Assembly (NCBI RefSeq): GCF_030065545.1
Contig: NZ_JASJNC010000009.1
Location: 1 to 64,000 of the forward strand
Origin: Marinicella marina
Lineage (GTDB): Bacteria > Pseudomonadota > Gammaproteobacteria > Xanthomonadales > Marinicellaceae
DNA: 64,000 bases
Reading direction: 5' to 3'
The position numbers and the translations under genes are program-made. Under the pieces are notes generated by a model. The model did no database searches and had not been told where the DNA came from. It saw nothing but the letters and a program-made list of their open reading frames with translations. Shown piece after piece: positions 1-8,376 of the stretch (position 1 is the stretch's first letter; every line of letters starts with the position of its first letter).

Positions 1-201
1 CAGGTCAGCAGACAAAGGGTTGCTCGGTTGATGAAAGCTGCGAATATTCAGTCGAAAATAGTTAAGAAGTTCGTTATCACTACCAATTCAAGAAACACCA
101 AAGCACCTTCCCCTGATCGCCTAAAAAGGAACTTCAAGGCGTCTGAGTCCAACATCTCTTGTGTAATGACTTTAAGTTTGCAAGTATTTGTGGTAGTATA
201 A
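1..201 (+). pseudogene. IS3-family transposase (OrfB) remnant, cut by the window edge
   Basis: Frame 1 is open from the first base to a TAA at 199-201. The peptide contains VSRQRVARLMKAANIQSK and KKFVITTNSR, the HTH_21-like linker that precedes the DDE integrase core in OrfB of the IS3/IS150 group. Homology fades at ASESNISCVMTL, where the family reads roughly APNQVWVTDIT, so the first catalytic Asp and the whole rve domain are missing. The 3' part (about 150-205) still looks like degraded transposase DNA in shifted frames. Upstream sequence lies outside the window. This is a dead fragment, not a functional transposase. Confidence 0.8.
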
Positions 202-705
202 ATGGTTATGACAAAAGAAATAGAATGCCGAGCCGCGAGGTCTAAAGACGCCAAAGATATGATTACCGTTCAATTCAAAGCGGTTCAATCTATCTCCAAA
301 GAAGACTATGCCAAACAGGTTTTATCAGCATGGTCACCCAAACCAAACAGTCAAAGAATCCAGTGGTGGGCTGACTACATCAAAAACGACAATGTCCGCT
401 GTTATGTCGCTACCAATGAGAACAGTAAAGTGTTGGGCGTGGGGGTTTATTTGATCGCTGAACAGTCGATTAAATCGTTGTATGTTGATCCGAAACATTC
501 GGGCAAGGGTATTGGCTCACGTTTATTGAAACGAATGGAGCGGTTCGCTGACCGCAAAGATGCCGATAAACTTAAACTCAAAGCTTCGTTAAACTCAATT
601 TCGTTCTATAAAAATATGGGTTATAAGAAAATCAAAGAAGCCAAACAAATACTCAGCAACGGCAGTACCATGGATGCGATGTCTATGGAAAAGGCGATTA
701 ATTAG
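202..705 (+). CDS. GNAT-family N-acetyltransferase
   Basis: A single-domain GNAT protein of 167 aa, the usual length. The acetyl-CoA pyrophosphate-binding motif A is visible as YVDPKHSGKGIGSRLL (about residues 93-108), followed by the C-terminal NSISFYKNMGYKK segment (beta-6/alpha-4) typical of the fold. The substrate cannot be told from sequence; free amino acids, small amines or protein N-termini are all possible. The annotated ATG abuts the stop of the IS3 remnant; a second ATG at 208 is equally plausible, and neither has a clear Shine-Dalgarno sequence. The first codons may therefore derive from transposon DNA. No operon partner is seen; a 156-bp gap follows. Confidence 0.8.
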   Translation: MVMTKEIECRAARSKDAKDMITVQFKAVQSISKEDYAKQVLSAWSPKPNSQRIQWWADYIKNDNVRCYVATNENSKVLGVGVYLIAEQSIKSLYVDPKHSGKGIGSRLLKRMERFADRKDADKLKLKASLNSISFYKNMGYKKIKEAKQILSNGSTMDAMSMEKAIN

Positions 706-861
706 CTCCCTCTGATCCAGTAATTATGACAGCAATGTCTGCGCGCTCAGATAAAATGTAGCGCGATCTTGTTGCGCTCAAGAGGGCGTGATTTGCGCAG
801 CAGTGATGATTGGGCTAACATGCGTTTTTATTTTTATGACATTTTCCAAAGGAGTATAGGT

Positions 862-2043
862 ATGTCAAAAATCTGTCTGTTATTATTCCTGTTAATTCAG
901 CCTTTTTTCAGCACAGCCAAAGAGCCGGAGGTGCATGAGATCATTCCAATTGTGCAGATTGCGCCGCAGTATCCTCGTGTGGCCCTCATGGCCAGGATTG
1001 AGGGCGAGGTCAGTGTGGTCATGTCAATCAATGCCCAAGGTTCTGTTGACAGTGTTGAGGTTGCTGAAGCGCAGCCGCCCAGAATTTTTAATGATGCTGC
1101 AATCAACGCTGGTATGAAGTTTAAGTTCAAACCCAAAGTCATTGATGGGAAAGGGGTTCCCAGTCTGGCAAAAATTACATTTGTTTTTGAGTTACCAGAG
1201 CAACCAGCTGATGTTCATGTTGAAGCGGTGTTTGAATTATTAAAACCAAAACTCAATGAGATAAAGGTCCAGCCCAAGATGGTGGTGCTGGCCGATTCGG
1301 TGCAGATAAAGTCTACAATCAGACCCAAAAAAGTCAGTGAAGTACATGTGATGTTCGAGGATGATTTATTAGAACTCAAACCTCAACCACTGATCTGGGG
1401 AGGGGTAGATACTGCTGAGGAATTGGTACCTGATTTTGCGGAACAATTAGCCCTCAGAAAAGCTATGGTTGAGCAGCAGTATGCAGAACTGCCTGGGATG
1501 TACCAAAGGTTTCATCGCATTTACCACGCTAAAAGTCACCCACCAGTTTTGATTAACGCCGTTGATTCGGTGGATTTCACGCATATGGGTAATGGCTTTC
1601 CTGAAGAATACAGGTTAACCATTGATGAACAAGGTGATGTGATTAAATGGCGAGCTTTGCATAATAAGGTGATTAATAAAGCGCCAGCGATGGTTGAATT
1701 GGTTGATGAGTTCATGGCAACTCTGAAGTTTTTGCCGGCTTTGAAAAAACACCAAGCTGTAAAATCTAAAATTACTATTGGGTTTAACACGGTCTTAGCC
1801 ACTGAGTTTGATGTGCATCAATTTGCGCAAAAAAATAACCGTCAACACGTTGCAGAGCAACCATGGGTGAAATTAGCCGCCATCATCAACCCTGACGGCA
1901 CAGTGCATGCTGTGAAGGTGCTGGATTCATCTGAGCAAAGTTTTGAAGCCATGGCTGTTGAAGGACTTAAAGGTCAACTTTTTGGCAAAACAAAAGTCAA
2001 ATGGCAAATGCAGGAATTGGTGGAGTTTGCGCCGAAAAACTAG
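862..2043 (+). CDS. Secreted TonB C-terminal-domain protein
   Basis: The frame is open from 769, but the start at 862 is preferred: AAAGGAG lies about 8 nt upstream and the protein then begins with a signal peptide (MSKICLLLFLLIQPFFSTAK). The 393-aa product has a TonB_C-like module at about residues 30-110 with APQYPRVALMARIEGEVSV and a terminal ITFVFELP strand, as in TonB-family energy transducers. It lacks the N-terminal membrane anchor plus proline-rich linker of true TonB, so it is probably a periplasmic protein using a TonB-like fold. The C-terminal half (about 210-393) is unassigned, though residues around 330-385 (VKLAAIINPDGTVHAVKVL) could be a second, weaker TonB_C-like unit. It stands alone with no ExbB/ExbD neighbour. 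Confidence 0.65.
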   Translation: MSKICLLLFLLIQPFFSTAKEPEVHEIIPIVQIAPQYPRVALMARIEGEVSVVMSINAQGSVDSVEVAEAQPPRIFNDAAINAGMKFKFKPKVIDGKGVPSLAKITFVFELPEQPADVHVEAVFELLKPKLNEIKVQPKMVVLADSVQIKSTIRPKKVSEVHVMFEDDLLELKPQPLIWGGVDTAEELVPDFAEQLALRKAMVEQQYAELPGMYQRFHRIYHAKSHPPVLINAVDSVDFTHMGNGFPEEYRLTIDEQGDVIKWRALHNKVINKAPAMVELVDEFMATLKFLPALKKHQAVKSKITIGFNTVLATEFDVHQFAQKNNRQHVAEQPWVKLAAIINPDGTVHAVKVLDSSEQSFEAMAVEGLKGQLFGKTKVKWQMQELVEFAPKN

Positions 2044-2194
2044 GCATTGATTGTGTTGTGTTTTTCGGGGATGCCAATTAACACCGTACAGATGATCACG
2101 TTAATGAAGGGCGTGATGTTTATACAAGGTTATGGTCAATTCATGCCAAGTCCTCACGGCGGGTACTTCACTGAATGCATGAATGGTTTGATTT

Positions 2195-2232
2195 AAAAAA
2201 GCTTCGCAACTGGGTATTAAGTTGCGAAGCTT
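2195..2232 (-). terminator. Rho-independent terminator of the subtilase gene
   Basis: A perfect 12-bp stem (AAGCTTCGCAAC / GTTGCGAAGCTT, 2199-2210 with 2221-2232) with a 10-nt loop. On the minus strand it is followed by a run of six T. It lies 20 nt past the stop of the minus-strand protease gene. Confidence 0.85.
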
Positions 2233-2251
2233 ATGGTTAAGTACCGATTGC

Positions 2252-4576
2252 TTAAGGACAATCTCCTGAAATGCATACCTCTTCAGAATCCAGCGTTTTA
2301 CAACGCAAACCAAGTCCGGTAATAACTTCGTTGTTACCCTCATCTTCGATGTACACCACTAATTTGGTGGCCAATGAGTCACCAGGACAATAGGCGGGTG
2401 TGCGCCAATTATCATCACAGTTAGGACGTTCAAATGTAGTTGGGTTGGAAATTCGGGTTAAGGTGTTATCACTCTCAACACGGGTGCGGTAGAGTTTTAC
2501 GCCTTTGAGCCGGGTGTTGTTTTTGGTCTTGGAGTTACACACCGAGACACCACGGATGAACGTATCGTGTGAGGTGGTCAGTGTCGGTACAAACTTCTCC
2601 GAGCGACTGGTAGGGCCTCTGTTACCGCAGATGTCGATGTTGGCATGAGGTAACTCACGGGTGTTGTTAAGGATGTGGGCTTTTTCTGCTTGTATGAAGC
2701 AGGGGCGGTCACTGCGTTCGGCCATTTTGATGCGCTCAATGGCCAGAAACTCTCCTGCGGTGCCGATGGTTCGGGTGCGGTCGCCAGAAAAACCAGAGCG
2801 GGCCGGTACACTGTCCAACAAGTCCCCGTCCATGGATAAAACTACTTCCACCTCATAGCTGGAATCAGGGACGCCATCATTATCTGTGTCTTGAATTAAG
2901 GAAGGTTGAGCCGCTTCCTGCTGTAGCATGGCAGCCTTGATATCGGGCAGTGGTCCAATGCTGACACCTGCACCTTGTGGCGTGCCTGTTGATTTCAGCA
3001 GTTGGCCCATTTCATACCAATCCAGTGGTCCGCGTCCACGGGCCACCTGCCAGCCTTGGATGGCAGCCACAGCGCCTGCCACCACCGGTGTGGCGCTGGA
3101 GGTTCCATTGAAAGAGTTGGTGTACCATTGGATGTCGTCATTGCCATCAAAACGCAGGCCATTAGCACCATAACCCGTGGTGGTGACTGAATTACCATAG
3201 CCTTGAACATCCACTCGACTGCCATGGTTGGTCCAGCAAGTTGGGGTGTGGTTGTTATTTGGATCACCAGCGCCGATGAACAGGGCGCCTGAATCACGCA
3301 CGTTGCGGTCAAAGCGGTCCTTATAACGACTGTTATCGAGGTTAACACTGCCATTTCCTGCTGCTTCTGCAACTATGATGCCGGCAGCTGATGCGGCATT
3401 GATCATGTCAAATTCTGCCTGCCAATATTCCATGGCAATGTAACCACATTGATCTTCATTGCAGTCACAATTGACATTGCCGGGTCCTTTGGCGTGTTGT
3501 TCAATCAACATCACATCACCTTCTGACATGTTAACCAGTCCCACAAAAACAGCCTCAGCGACATCATAATGCCCCCAAATGCCTTGGCCGCGACGTACTG
3601 AAACCACGCCACCAGAAGCATTAGGTACGATTCCGGTGACACCGGAGCCGTCCTCTTTGGCCAGCATGACGCCCATTACAGCGGTACCATGTTGGCCTTT
3701 ATCGCCGGTTCGAATTCGACCATCAGTGATGAACATGGACGGTAAGTCTTCATGGTTCAGGTTCCAGCCACTTTCTATATCAACTATTTTTATTAACTCA
3801 CCTTTGCCACCAGGCTGGTTCCAGGCATAAAGGGCATCGATTCCTTGTGGTGCTGGGTTCAGATAAGTTTGGCTGCCCTGCAAATTAGGCGTGGGCGGTG
3901 CCACATCGGCGTTTTCAGGCACTGGTGGTAGGTAAGCAATTTCGACAACATCTAAGGCGTTCAATCGATTGACCAGCTCAACCGCTGATGCCGTGTCTTT
4001 TACTTGTGCCCAATAATAATTGGCCAGATCAGCGCTTTGTTTGCGGGTCACGAACTCGGTGTTCTTCCGCAAACGTGAGAGCAGTTTGGTATCGTTTCCA
4101 AACAGCTTTCCAAAACCGACCAGTGGTGACTGGCTTAGGTGCTTTCTGGCCGCAGTGAGTTGTTTTCTTAACTTTCTGACCGACATTTTTTTCTGTTTAA
4201 TCAGGTGTTGGTCGTATTCGTCATGCAAGCGATCCATCAAGACTGTCTTACTGATGCGGTCATTGATGGTTTTTATTTTCTGGTCGTTGTGTTCAATCCC
4301 AGGCATTGGTTTGATTCTGATTTTTGGCCCATCAATGAATTTAATCACCACCCGTTGTTTTTGTAGGCCTTCGCGATACAGACTCAATTTGGGCTTAATC
4401 ACCGCAGCCTTTGGTTTGAGCTTGATGCGCTTTGTGGCTGGTAGCTTATTGGCTTTGAGCTTTTCTGTGACTGGAATTCGATCTATTTGGTTGGCTTGTG
4501 TGAAGCCACTGATGAACATCAATAAGATCAGTATCATGCTGTGATGGATGAATTCCCCTTGCTTTAAAAACTTCAT
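2252..4576 (-). CDS. Secreted subtilisin-like serine protease (S8) with C-terminal accessory domain
   Basis: An exported endopeptidase of 774 aa. A signal peptide occupies about residues 1-29 (MILILLMFISGFTQA core), followed by a basic prodomain region to about 230. The catalytic domain runs about 240-540: Asp266 in KIVDIESGWNLNHEDL, His296 in GQHGTAVMG, oxyanion Asn408 in AEAAGNGS and Ser493 in FNGTSSATPVVAG. The Asp motif DIESGW departs from the common DTG form but keeps the acidic residue. Residues about 590-774 form a Cys-containing module (CFIQAEKAH, SVCNSKTKNNTR, GLRCKTLD) of unknown function. The start is fixed by AAGGAG 7 nt upstream of the ATG. The role is probably extracellular or surface protein degradation; substrate unknown. 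Confidence 0.88.
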   Translation of the reverse strand: MKFLKQGEFIHHSMILILLMFISGFTQANQIDRIPVTEKLKANKLPATKRIKLKPKAAVIKPKLSLYREGLQKQRVVIKFIDGPKIRIKPMPGIEHNDQKIKTINDRISKTVLMDRLHDEYDQHLIKQKKMSVRKLRKQLTAARKHLSQSPLVGFGKLFGNDTKLLSRLRKNTEFVTRKQSADLANYYWAQVKDTASAVELVNRLNALDVVEIAYLPPVPENADVAPPTPNLQGSQTYLNPAPQGIDALYAWNQPGGKGELIKIVDIESGWNLNHEDLPSMFITDGRIRTGDKGQHGTAVMGVMLAKEDGSGVTGIVPNASGGVVSVRRGQGIWGHYDVAEAVFVGLVNMSEGDVMLIEQHAKGPGNVNCDCNEDQCGYIAMEYWQAEFDMINAASAAGIIVAEAAGNGSVNLDNSRYKDRFDRNVRDSGALFIGAGDPNNNHTPTCWTNHGSRVDVQGYGNSVTTTGYGANGLRFDGNDDIQWYTNSFNGTSSATPVVAGAVAAIQGWQVARGRGPLDWYEMGQLLKSTGTPQGAGVSIGPLPDIKAAMLQQEAAQPSLIQDTDNDGVPDSSYEVEVVLSMDGDLLDSVPARSGFSGDRTRTIGTAGEFLAIERIKMAERSDRPCFIQAEKAHILNNTRELPHANIDICGNRGPTSRSEKFVPTLTTSHDTFIRGVSVCNSKTKNNTRLKGVKLYRTRVESDNTLTRISNPTTFERPNCDDNWRTPAYCPGDSLATKLVVYIEDEGNNEVITGLGLRCKTLDSEEVCISGDCP

Positions 4577-4706
4577 GTTTTTTCTCCTTTTTTATGTTGA
4601 TGCTGCAGCTCCAGTCCAGCAACCCTGCTGGTTTAATTCAGCAGTTTAAATTAATGCCACTGAATGGTTTCATTGGTGCCACAGTCACTTTCAGATTAGG
4701 GGAAAG

Positions 4707-4747
4707 TGTTATGAAAAACATGAAAAAGTTATGAAATAAACATGAAA
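4707..4747. repeat. Imperfect tandem repeat (20 and 21 bp)
   Basis: GTTATGAAAAACATGAAAAA is followed directly by a copy differing by an inserted base and a substitution (GTTATGAAATAAACATGAAAA). It lies about 130-170 bp upstream of the subtilase start and could be paired operator sites; that role is conjecture. Confidence 0.55.
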
Positions 4748-4878
4748 ATTAGATTTATATGTACAATTTAAATGCCTTAAGGCAGGTAAACATGCTGGTT
4801 TTGTAGTTTGATTGACTTAACCGCGGTTGTATTCAGCCATGAAGTGCAGGGTGAGGTGAGGCGTCAGCTTTAACAGGG

Positions 4879-4912
4879 TAACCAAAGCCGATACAGTCAT
4901 CGGCTTTGGTTA
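4879..4912. terminator. Strong hairpin downstream of the BNR protein gene
   Basis: A perfect 14-bp stem (TAACCAAAGCCGAT / ATCGGCTTTGGTTA) with a 6-nt loop, 15 nt beyond the stop of the minus-strand gene. No T run follows on the minus strand, so it is either an atypical terminator or an mRNA 3'-end stabiliser. Confidence 0.55.
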
Positions 4913-4926
4913 AGTTTAACTTGAAC

Positions 4927-7900
4927 TTACTTATTACCCAAGGAAGGCAGACGACCTGGTGTCCAGGGTGCACCGTATTCGCCCAGTTCTTCTTCGAACA
5001 TCCTTAAGTCTGTTTCCAGCATGTGCATGGTTTTCAGTGCGGTTGAGAGCTGACCCGCTGCAATGCGCATGGAATCTTTGTAGTTGCCTGGGATGTCGGC
5101 TTGAGACTCAATCAAACCACCATACAAACTGCCCACACGTTGTGAGATGGACCAGGGCACGGCTTCTTGTCTAGATGCGATGGTGCTGTCACCCCACATT
5201 TTGACTTTTAAGTCTTGGACCCTTCCGGCCAAATATCTGGCAGTTTGGGCATGCTCCTCGGTAGCGGCTGTGGTCAGGTCTACGGCTTTGTACAGGTGTT
5301 TCAGGCGGTTATCCATTTCACGGAGTTTACCGCTGGCACCATCGGTTTTTCTTTGTAGTTCTGCCAGTTGTTTTTTGAAAGCCAATACAGCTTCAGGGTT
5401 GGCTGAAATTTCAGGGCTGTTGTCCATTGATTTTAAGCGGAAAGGCATGGCTTCACTCAAAGCACTTAATTCACCGCCTTGGCGTTTCATTAGCGTGGCG
5501 CGGTATTCACCCGGGATGGCCAAAGGGCCCATGGGTGGAGAGACCCAATAAGGCACGAAACCTGGTTTTCTCAAGCTAACCGCATCTGGTGCAGGGTAGC
5601 GCATGTCCCATTGAACCCGTTGAAAACCTTTGCTGTTTTTGGCCGGAACCCGACTGACCACATTGCCTTTGTCATCTTCGATCAGAACAAACACGCTGGG
5701 TGCTTCTTCGTTGTCCTCAGCACGTAACGCATCCCAAGAAGGATAGGGTGTGTTTTCGCCGGCTTTTTCTTTTTTAATTTCAGCACTGCGACGTTGTTTC
5801 TTCAACGACTTGAATGCGTCTTTCAAATGGTAAGAAATGGTGGCACCACCGGGTGGGTTAGGTGCGGTAAAGAAATCACTGCCGGATGAGCCTTTTTCAC
5901 GGTCATCAAACTGATCACCTTCAATGTACAACCAAGCGTCTTTAACTGGGAAGACTGTGGCAGTCTCATTCAAGCTATCGGCTGCTGTTCTTAACGGCGT
6001 GTAGTCATCTAGGATATAAACACCACGTCCAAAAGTGCCAACGACCAAGTCGTTTTCACGCTGCTGAATGGCCAAATCACGCACCGCGATGGTAGGTAAT
6101 TGTTTCAGCTCTACCCATGAATCGCCATCGTTTTGGCTGAAAAACACACCAAATTCAGTGCCCACAAACAATAAGCCTGGCTTCACATGATCCTCAACAA
6201 TGGTGTGCGCTGAGCCTCGTTCAGGTAGGTTGTTGCTGATCAGTTTCCAGGATTTGCCTTGGTCGGTTGTTTTCAAAACATAAGGTTTATAGTCACCGCG
6301 TTTGTGGTTGCCTATGGTGGCATAAGCCACATCGGCGCTGTGGTGAGAAAACAGCACGTCTGAAACATAAGACATGTCAGGCACACCTCTGAATGATTTC
6401 ACAGAACGCCAATTTTCACCGCCATCAGCAGAGACACTGATCACACCATCATCGCTGCCCGTCATCAGTAAGTCTGCTTGGACTGGGCTTTCGGTGATAC
6501 CGATCAAACTGCCGTATTTCGAGGTTGAGACGTTTTTGGCAATGGTATCAACACTCCAAACACGATCCATTACTTCCAGTTCGTTGCGATCGATTTGTTG
6601 GGTCAGGTCAGGGCTGATGATTTGCCATGAGTCACCACGATCATCAGAGCGGAACAGTTTTTCAGCACCATAATACAAGCGGGTGCTGTTGTGCGGGCTG
6701 AGCAGCAGCGGTGCGTTCCAGTTCCATTTGTATGCCGGTTCATCAGCACCAGGGTGTGGGGCGATATAAACCCGCTCCATGGTGCGGCGGTCGTATCTGG
6801 CCAAGCCACCGTATTGGTATTGGGCATAAATGATATTGGGGTCATTGGGATCGAACTGGGGTTCATAGCCATCACCGCCCAGAATGATGTGCCAGTCGGC
6901 ATTGGTGATGCCGTGGATGTCGTTGGTGCGAGAAGGCGCACACAGCGAGTTGTTGTCCTGGGTGCCGCCACAGACATTATAAAATGGTTCGGCATTGTCG
7001 GGTTCGATGCGGTAGAACTGTGCGATTGGCAGGTTTTGGACGTGGCGCCATGTTTGGCCGCGGTCCCAAGTTTCGTAAATACCACCATCACCACCGATGT
7101 ATAAATGTTCGGTGTTATCTGGGTCAATCCACAAGGCATGATCATCCACGTGCCTGAATTTCAAAGACAAAGGCTTCCAGGTTTTACCGCCATCCTCGGT
7201 GATGTTGGTGAAGGTGTTCATGGAATAAACCCGGTCTGGATTATGTGGGTCTACAATCAGTTCATTGTAGTATTGGGGGCTGTTGGTCATATAACTGGAC
7301 TGCTTGTGCCAGTTCTGGCCAAAATCCAGTGAGCGGTATACGCCTTTTTCTTTGTCATTTGCCTCGATGATGGCGTAAACGGTTTTGGGGCTGGATGGCG
7401 CGTTGGCCAGACCAATGCGACCCATGTTGTCTTTGGGTAAGCCAGCGGTGATTTCAGTCCAGGTTTCGCCGCCATCGGTGGTTTTATGGATGCCGCTGCC
7501 AGGTCCACCATTGATTAGGGTCCAGACATGGCGTCGGCGTTGGTATGAACTGGCTATGATGTGATCGAAATTATCAGGATCAATTACGAATTCATTGACA
7601 CCGGTATATTTGTCGATTTCTAGGATGCGGTCCCAACTCTCGCCACCATCGGTGGTTTTATACAGGCCGCGATCACCGCCGTTACTCCACAGAGGGCCTT
7701 GTGCTGCCACCAGCACGGTGTCTGAATCTTCTGGATGAATCCATATTTGGGAAATGTGGTTGGAGTTTTTTAAACCCATGTTTTTCCAGGTTTTACCGCC
7801 ATCAGTGGTTTTATAAACGCCATCACCATAGGCGACACTGCGTTGCGAGTTGTTTTCGCCTGAACCGACCCAAATAATCAGCGGGTTATTTTGGTCAATT

Positions 7901-8205
7901 TCAATGGTGCCCAAAGAATAAGAGCCCTGGTGTTCAAAGATGGGTTCCCAAGTGATGGTGTTGTTGCTGGTTTTCCATAAGTTACCAGAGGATGTGGCGA
8001 CGTAAAACTCATGTTTCTTGGTTGGGTGAAAAGCAAATTCTGAGATGCGCCCAGATATCATCGCCGGTCCAATGTTGCGCAGTGGCATGTTGGCCAGTGG
8101 GTGCGTTGTTTCTTTGGCTTTGGCTTTGGCTTGGGTCAGGGTAGGTAGACCACTGATGAACACCATGGCCACGCTCAGCCACAATACATGAATTATTTTA
8201 TTCAT
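4927..8205 (-). CDS. Secreted BNR/sortilin-type beta-propeller protein
   Basis: A 1092-aa exported protein related to the VPS10/sortilin and WD40/YVTN/BNR-like family often labelled glycosyl hydrolase. The frame extends to 8223, but GAGG lies about 6 nt before the ATG at 8205, which also begins a clean signal peptide (MNKIIHVLWLSVAMVFISG...). About ten Asp-box motifs (S/TxDxGxxW) are visible, for example KTTDGGKTWKNM, KTTDGGESWDRI, ITEDGGKTWKPL, RSDDRGDSWQII and VSADGGENWRSV, spread over residues about 40-720, enough for two propellers. The C-terminal 370 aa include an FnIII-like stretch and a helical end (LAELQRKTDGASGKLREMDN). No sialidase catalytic set is recognised, so enzymatic activity is not claimed. 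It is divergent from the CadC-like regulator, which may control it. Confidence 0.8.
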   Translation of the reverse strand: MNKIIHVLWLSVAMVFISGLPTLTQAKAKAKETTHPLANMPLRNIGPAMISGRISEFAFHPTKKHEFYVATSSGNLWKTSNNTITWEPIFEHQGSYSLGTIEIDQNNPLIIWVGSGENNSQRSVAYGDGVYKTTDGGKTWKNMGLKNSNHISQIWIHPEDSDTVLVAAQGPLWSNGGDRGLYKTTDGGESWDRILEIDKYTGVNEFVIDPDNFDHIIASSYQRRRHVWTLINGGPGSGIHKTTDGGETWTEITAGLPKDNMGRIGLANAPSSPKTVYAIIEANDKEKGVYRSLDFGQNWHKQSSYMTNSPQYYNELIVDPHNPDRVYSMNTFTNITEDGGKTWKPLSLKFRHVDDHALWIDPDNTEHLYIGGDGGIYETWDRGQTWRHVQNLPIAQFYRIEPDNAEPFYNVCGGTQDNNSLCAPSRTNDIHGITNADWHIILGGDGYEPQFDPNDPNIIYAQYQYGGLARYDRRTMERVYIAPHPGADEPAYKWNWNAPLLLSPHNSTRLYYGAEKLFRSDDRGDSWQIISPDLTQQIDRNELEVMDRVWSVDTIAKNVSTSKYGSLIGITESPVQADLLMTGSDDGVISVSADGGENWRSVKSFRGVPDMSYVSDVLFSHHSADVAYATIGNHKRGDYKPYVLKTTDQGKSWKLISNNLPERGSAHTIVEDHVKPGLLFVGTEFGVFFSQNDGDSWVELKQLPTIAVRDLAIQQRENDLVVGTFGRGVYILDDYTPLRTAADSLNETATVFPVKDAWLYIEGDQFDDREKGSSGSDFFTAPNPPGGATISYHLKDAFKSLKKQRRSAEIKKEKAGENTPYPSWDALRAEDNEEAPSVFVLIEDDKGNVVSRVPAKNSKGFQRVQWDMRYPAPDAVSLRKPGFVPYWVSPPMGPLAIPGEYRATLMKRQGGELSALSEAMPFRLKSMDNSPEISANPEAVLAFKKQLAELQRKTDGASGKLREMDNRLKHLYKAVDLTTAATEEHAQTARYLAGRVQDLKVKMWGDSTIASRQEAVPWSISQRVGSLYGGLIESQADIPGNYKDSMRIAAGQLSTALKTMHMLETDLRMFEEELGEYGAPWTPGRLPSLGNK

Positions 8206-8336
8206 AGGAATCCTCTTTGTCATGGTTGTTTTAACAGTAATCTATCATAACTCAAATTCGACTTAATCTGCTAGCAGTCACCACAGACAAGCCCAAAAAT
8301 ATCAAGTCATTGATTACTTTCCCAATGGGGTAAAAA

Positions 8337-8366
8337 TTGTTCTGAAAATCATGCCATTCATAGTAT
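8337..8366 (+). promoter_or_regulatory. Candidate sigma-70 promoter of the CadC-like gene
   Basis: TTGTTC, an 18-nt spacer, then TAGTAT (8361-8366). The predicted transcription start (about 8373) is only some 4 nt before the ATG at 8377, and no SD exists, so the mRNA would be nearly leaderless. Confidence 0.45.
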
Positions 8367-8376
8367 TATTTATTTC

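Larger units (their letters stand above)
4577..4926. other. 350-bp intergenic region between two minus-strand genes
   Basis: No coding signal. It holds the SD and presumably the promoter of the subtilase at its left end, an imperfect 20/21-bp tandem repeat at 4707-4747, AT-rich DNA to about 4780, and a 14-bp-stem hairpin at 4879-4912 just past the end of the BNR gene. Confidence 0.6.

Noticed and set aside
48-254. 68-aa minus-strand ORF at the left edge
   Set aside because: Antisense to the IS3 remnant and the GNAT start; the plus-strand frame gives recognisable transposase homology.
769-861. Longer start for the TonB-domain protein
   Set aside because: The added N-terminus is charged with no SD, whereas the ATG at 862 has a strong SD and a signal peptide.
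4020-4544. 174-aa plus-strand ORF inside the subtilase gene
   Set aside because: Antisense shadow of a clear protease reading frame; composition is Ser/Cys/Phe-rich without domain or SD.
6603-7145. 180-aa minus-strand ORF within the BNR gene
   Set aside because: Alternative frame on the same strand as a repeat-rich confirmed gene; low-complexity Thr/Pro/His composition.
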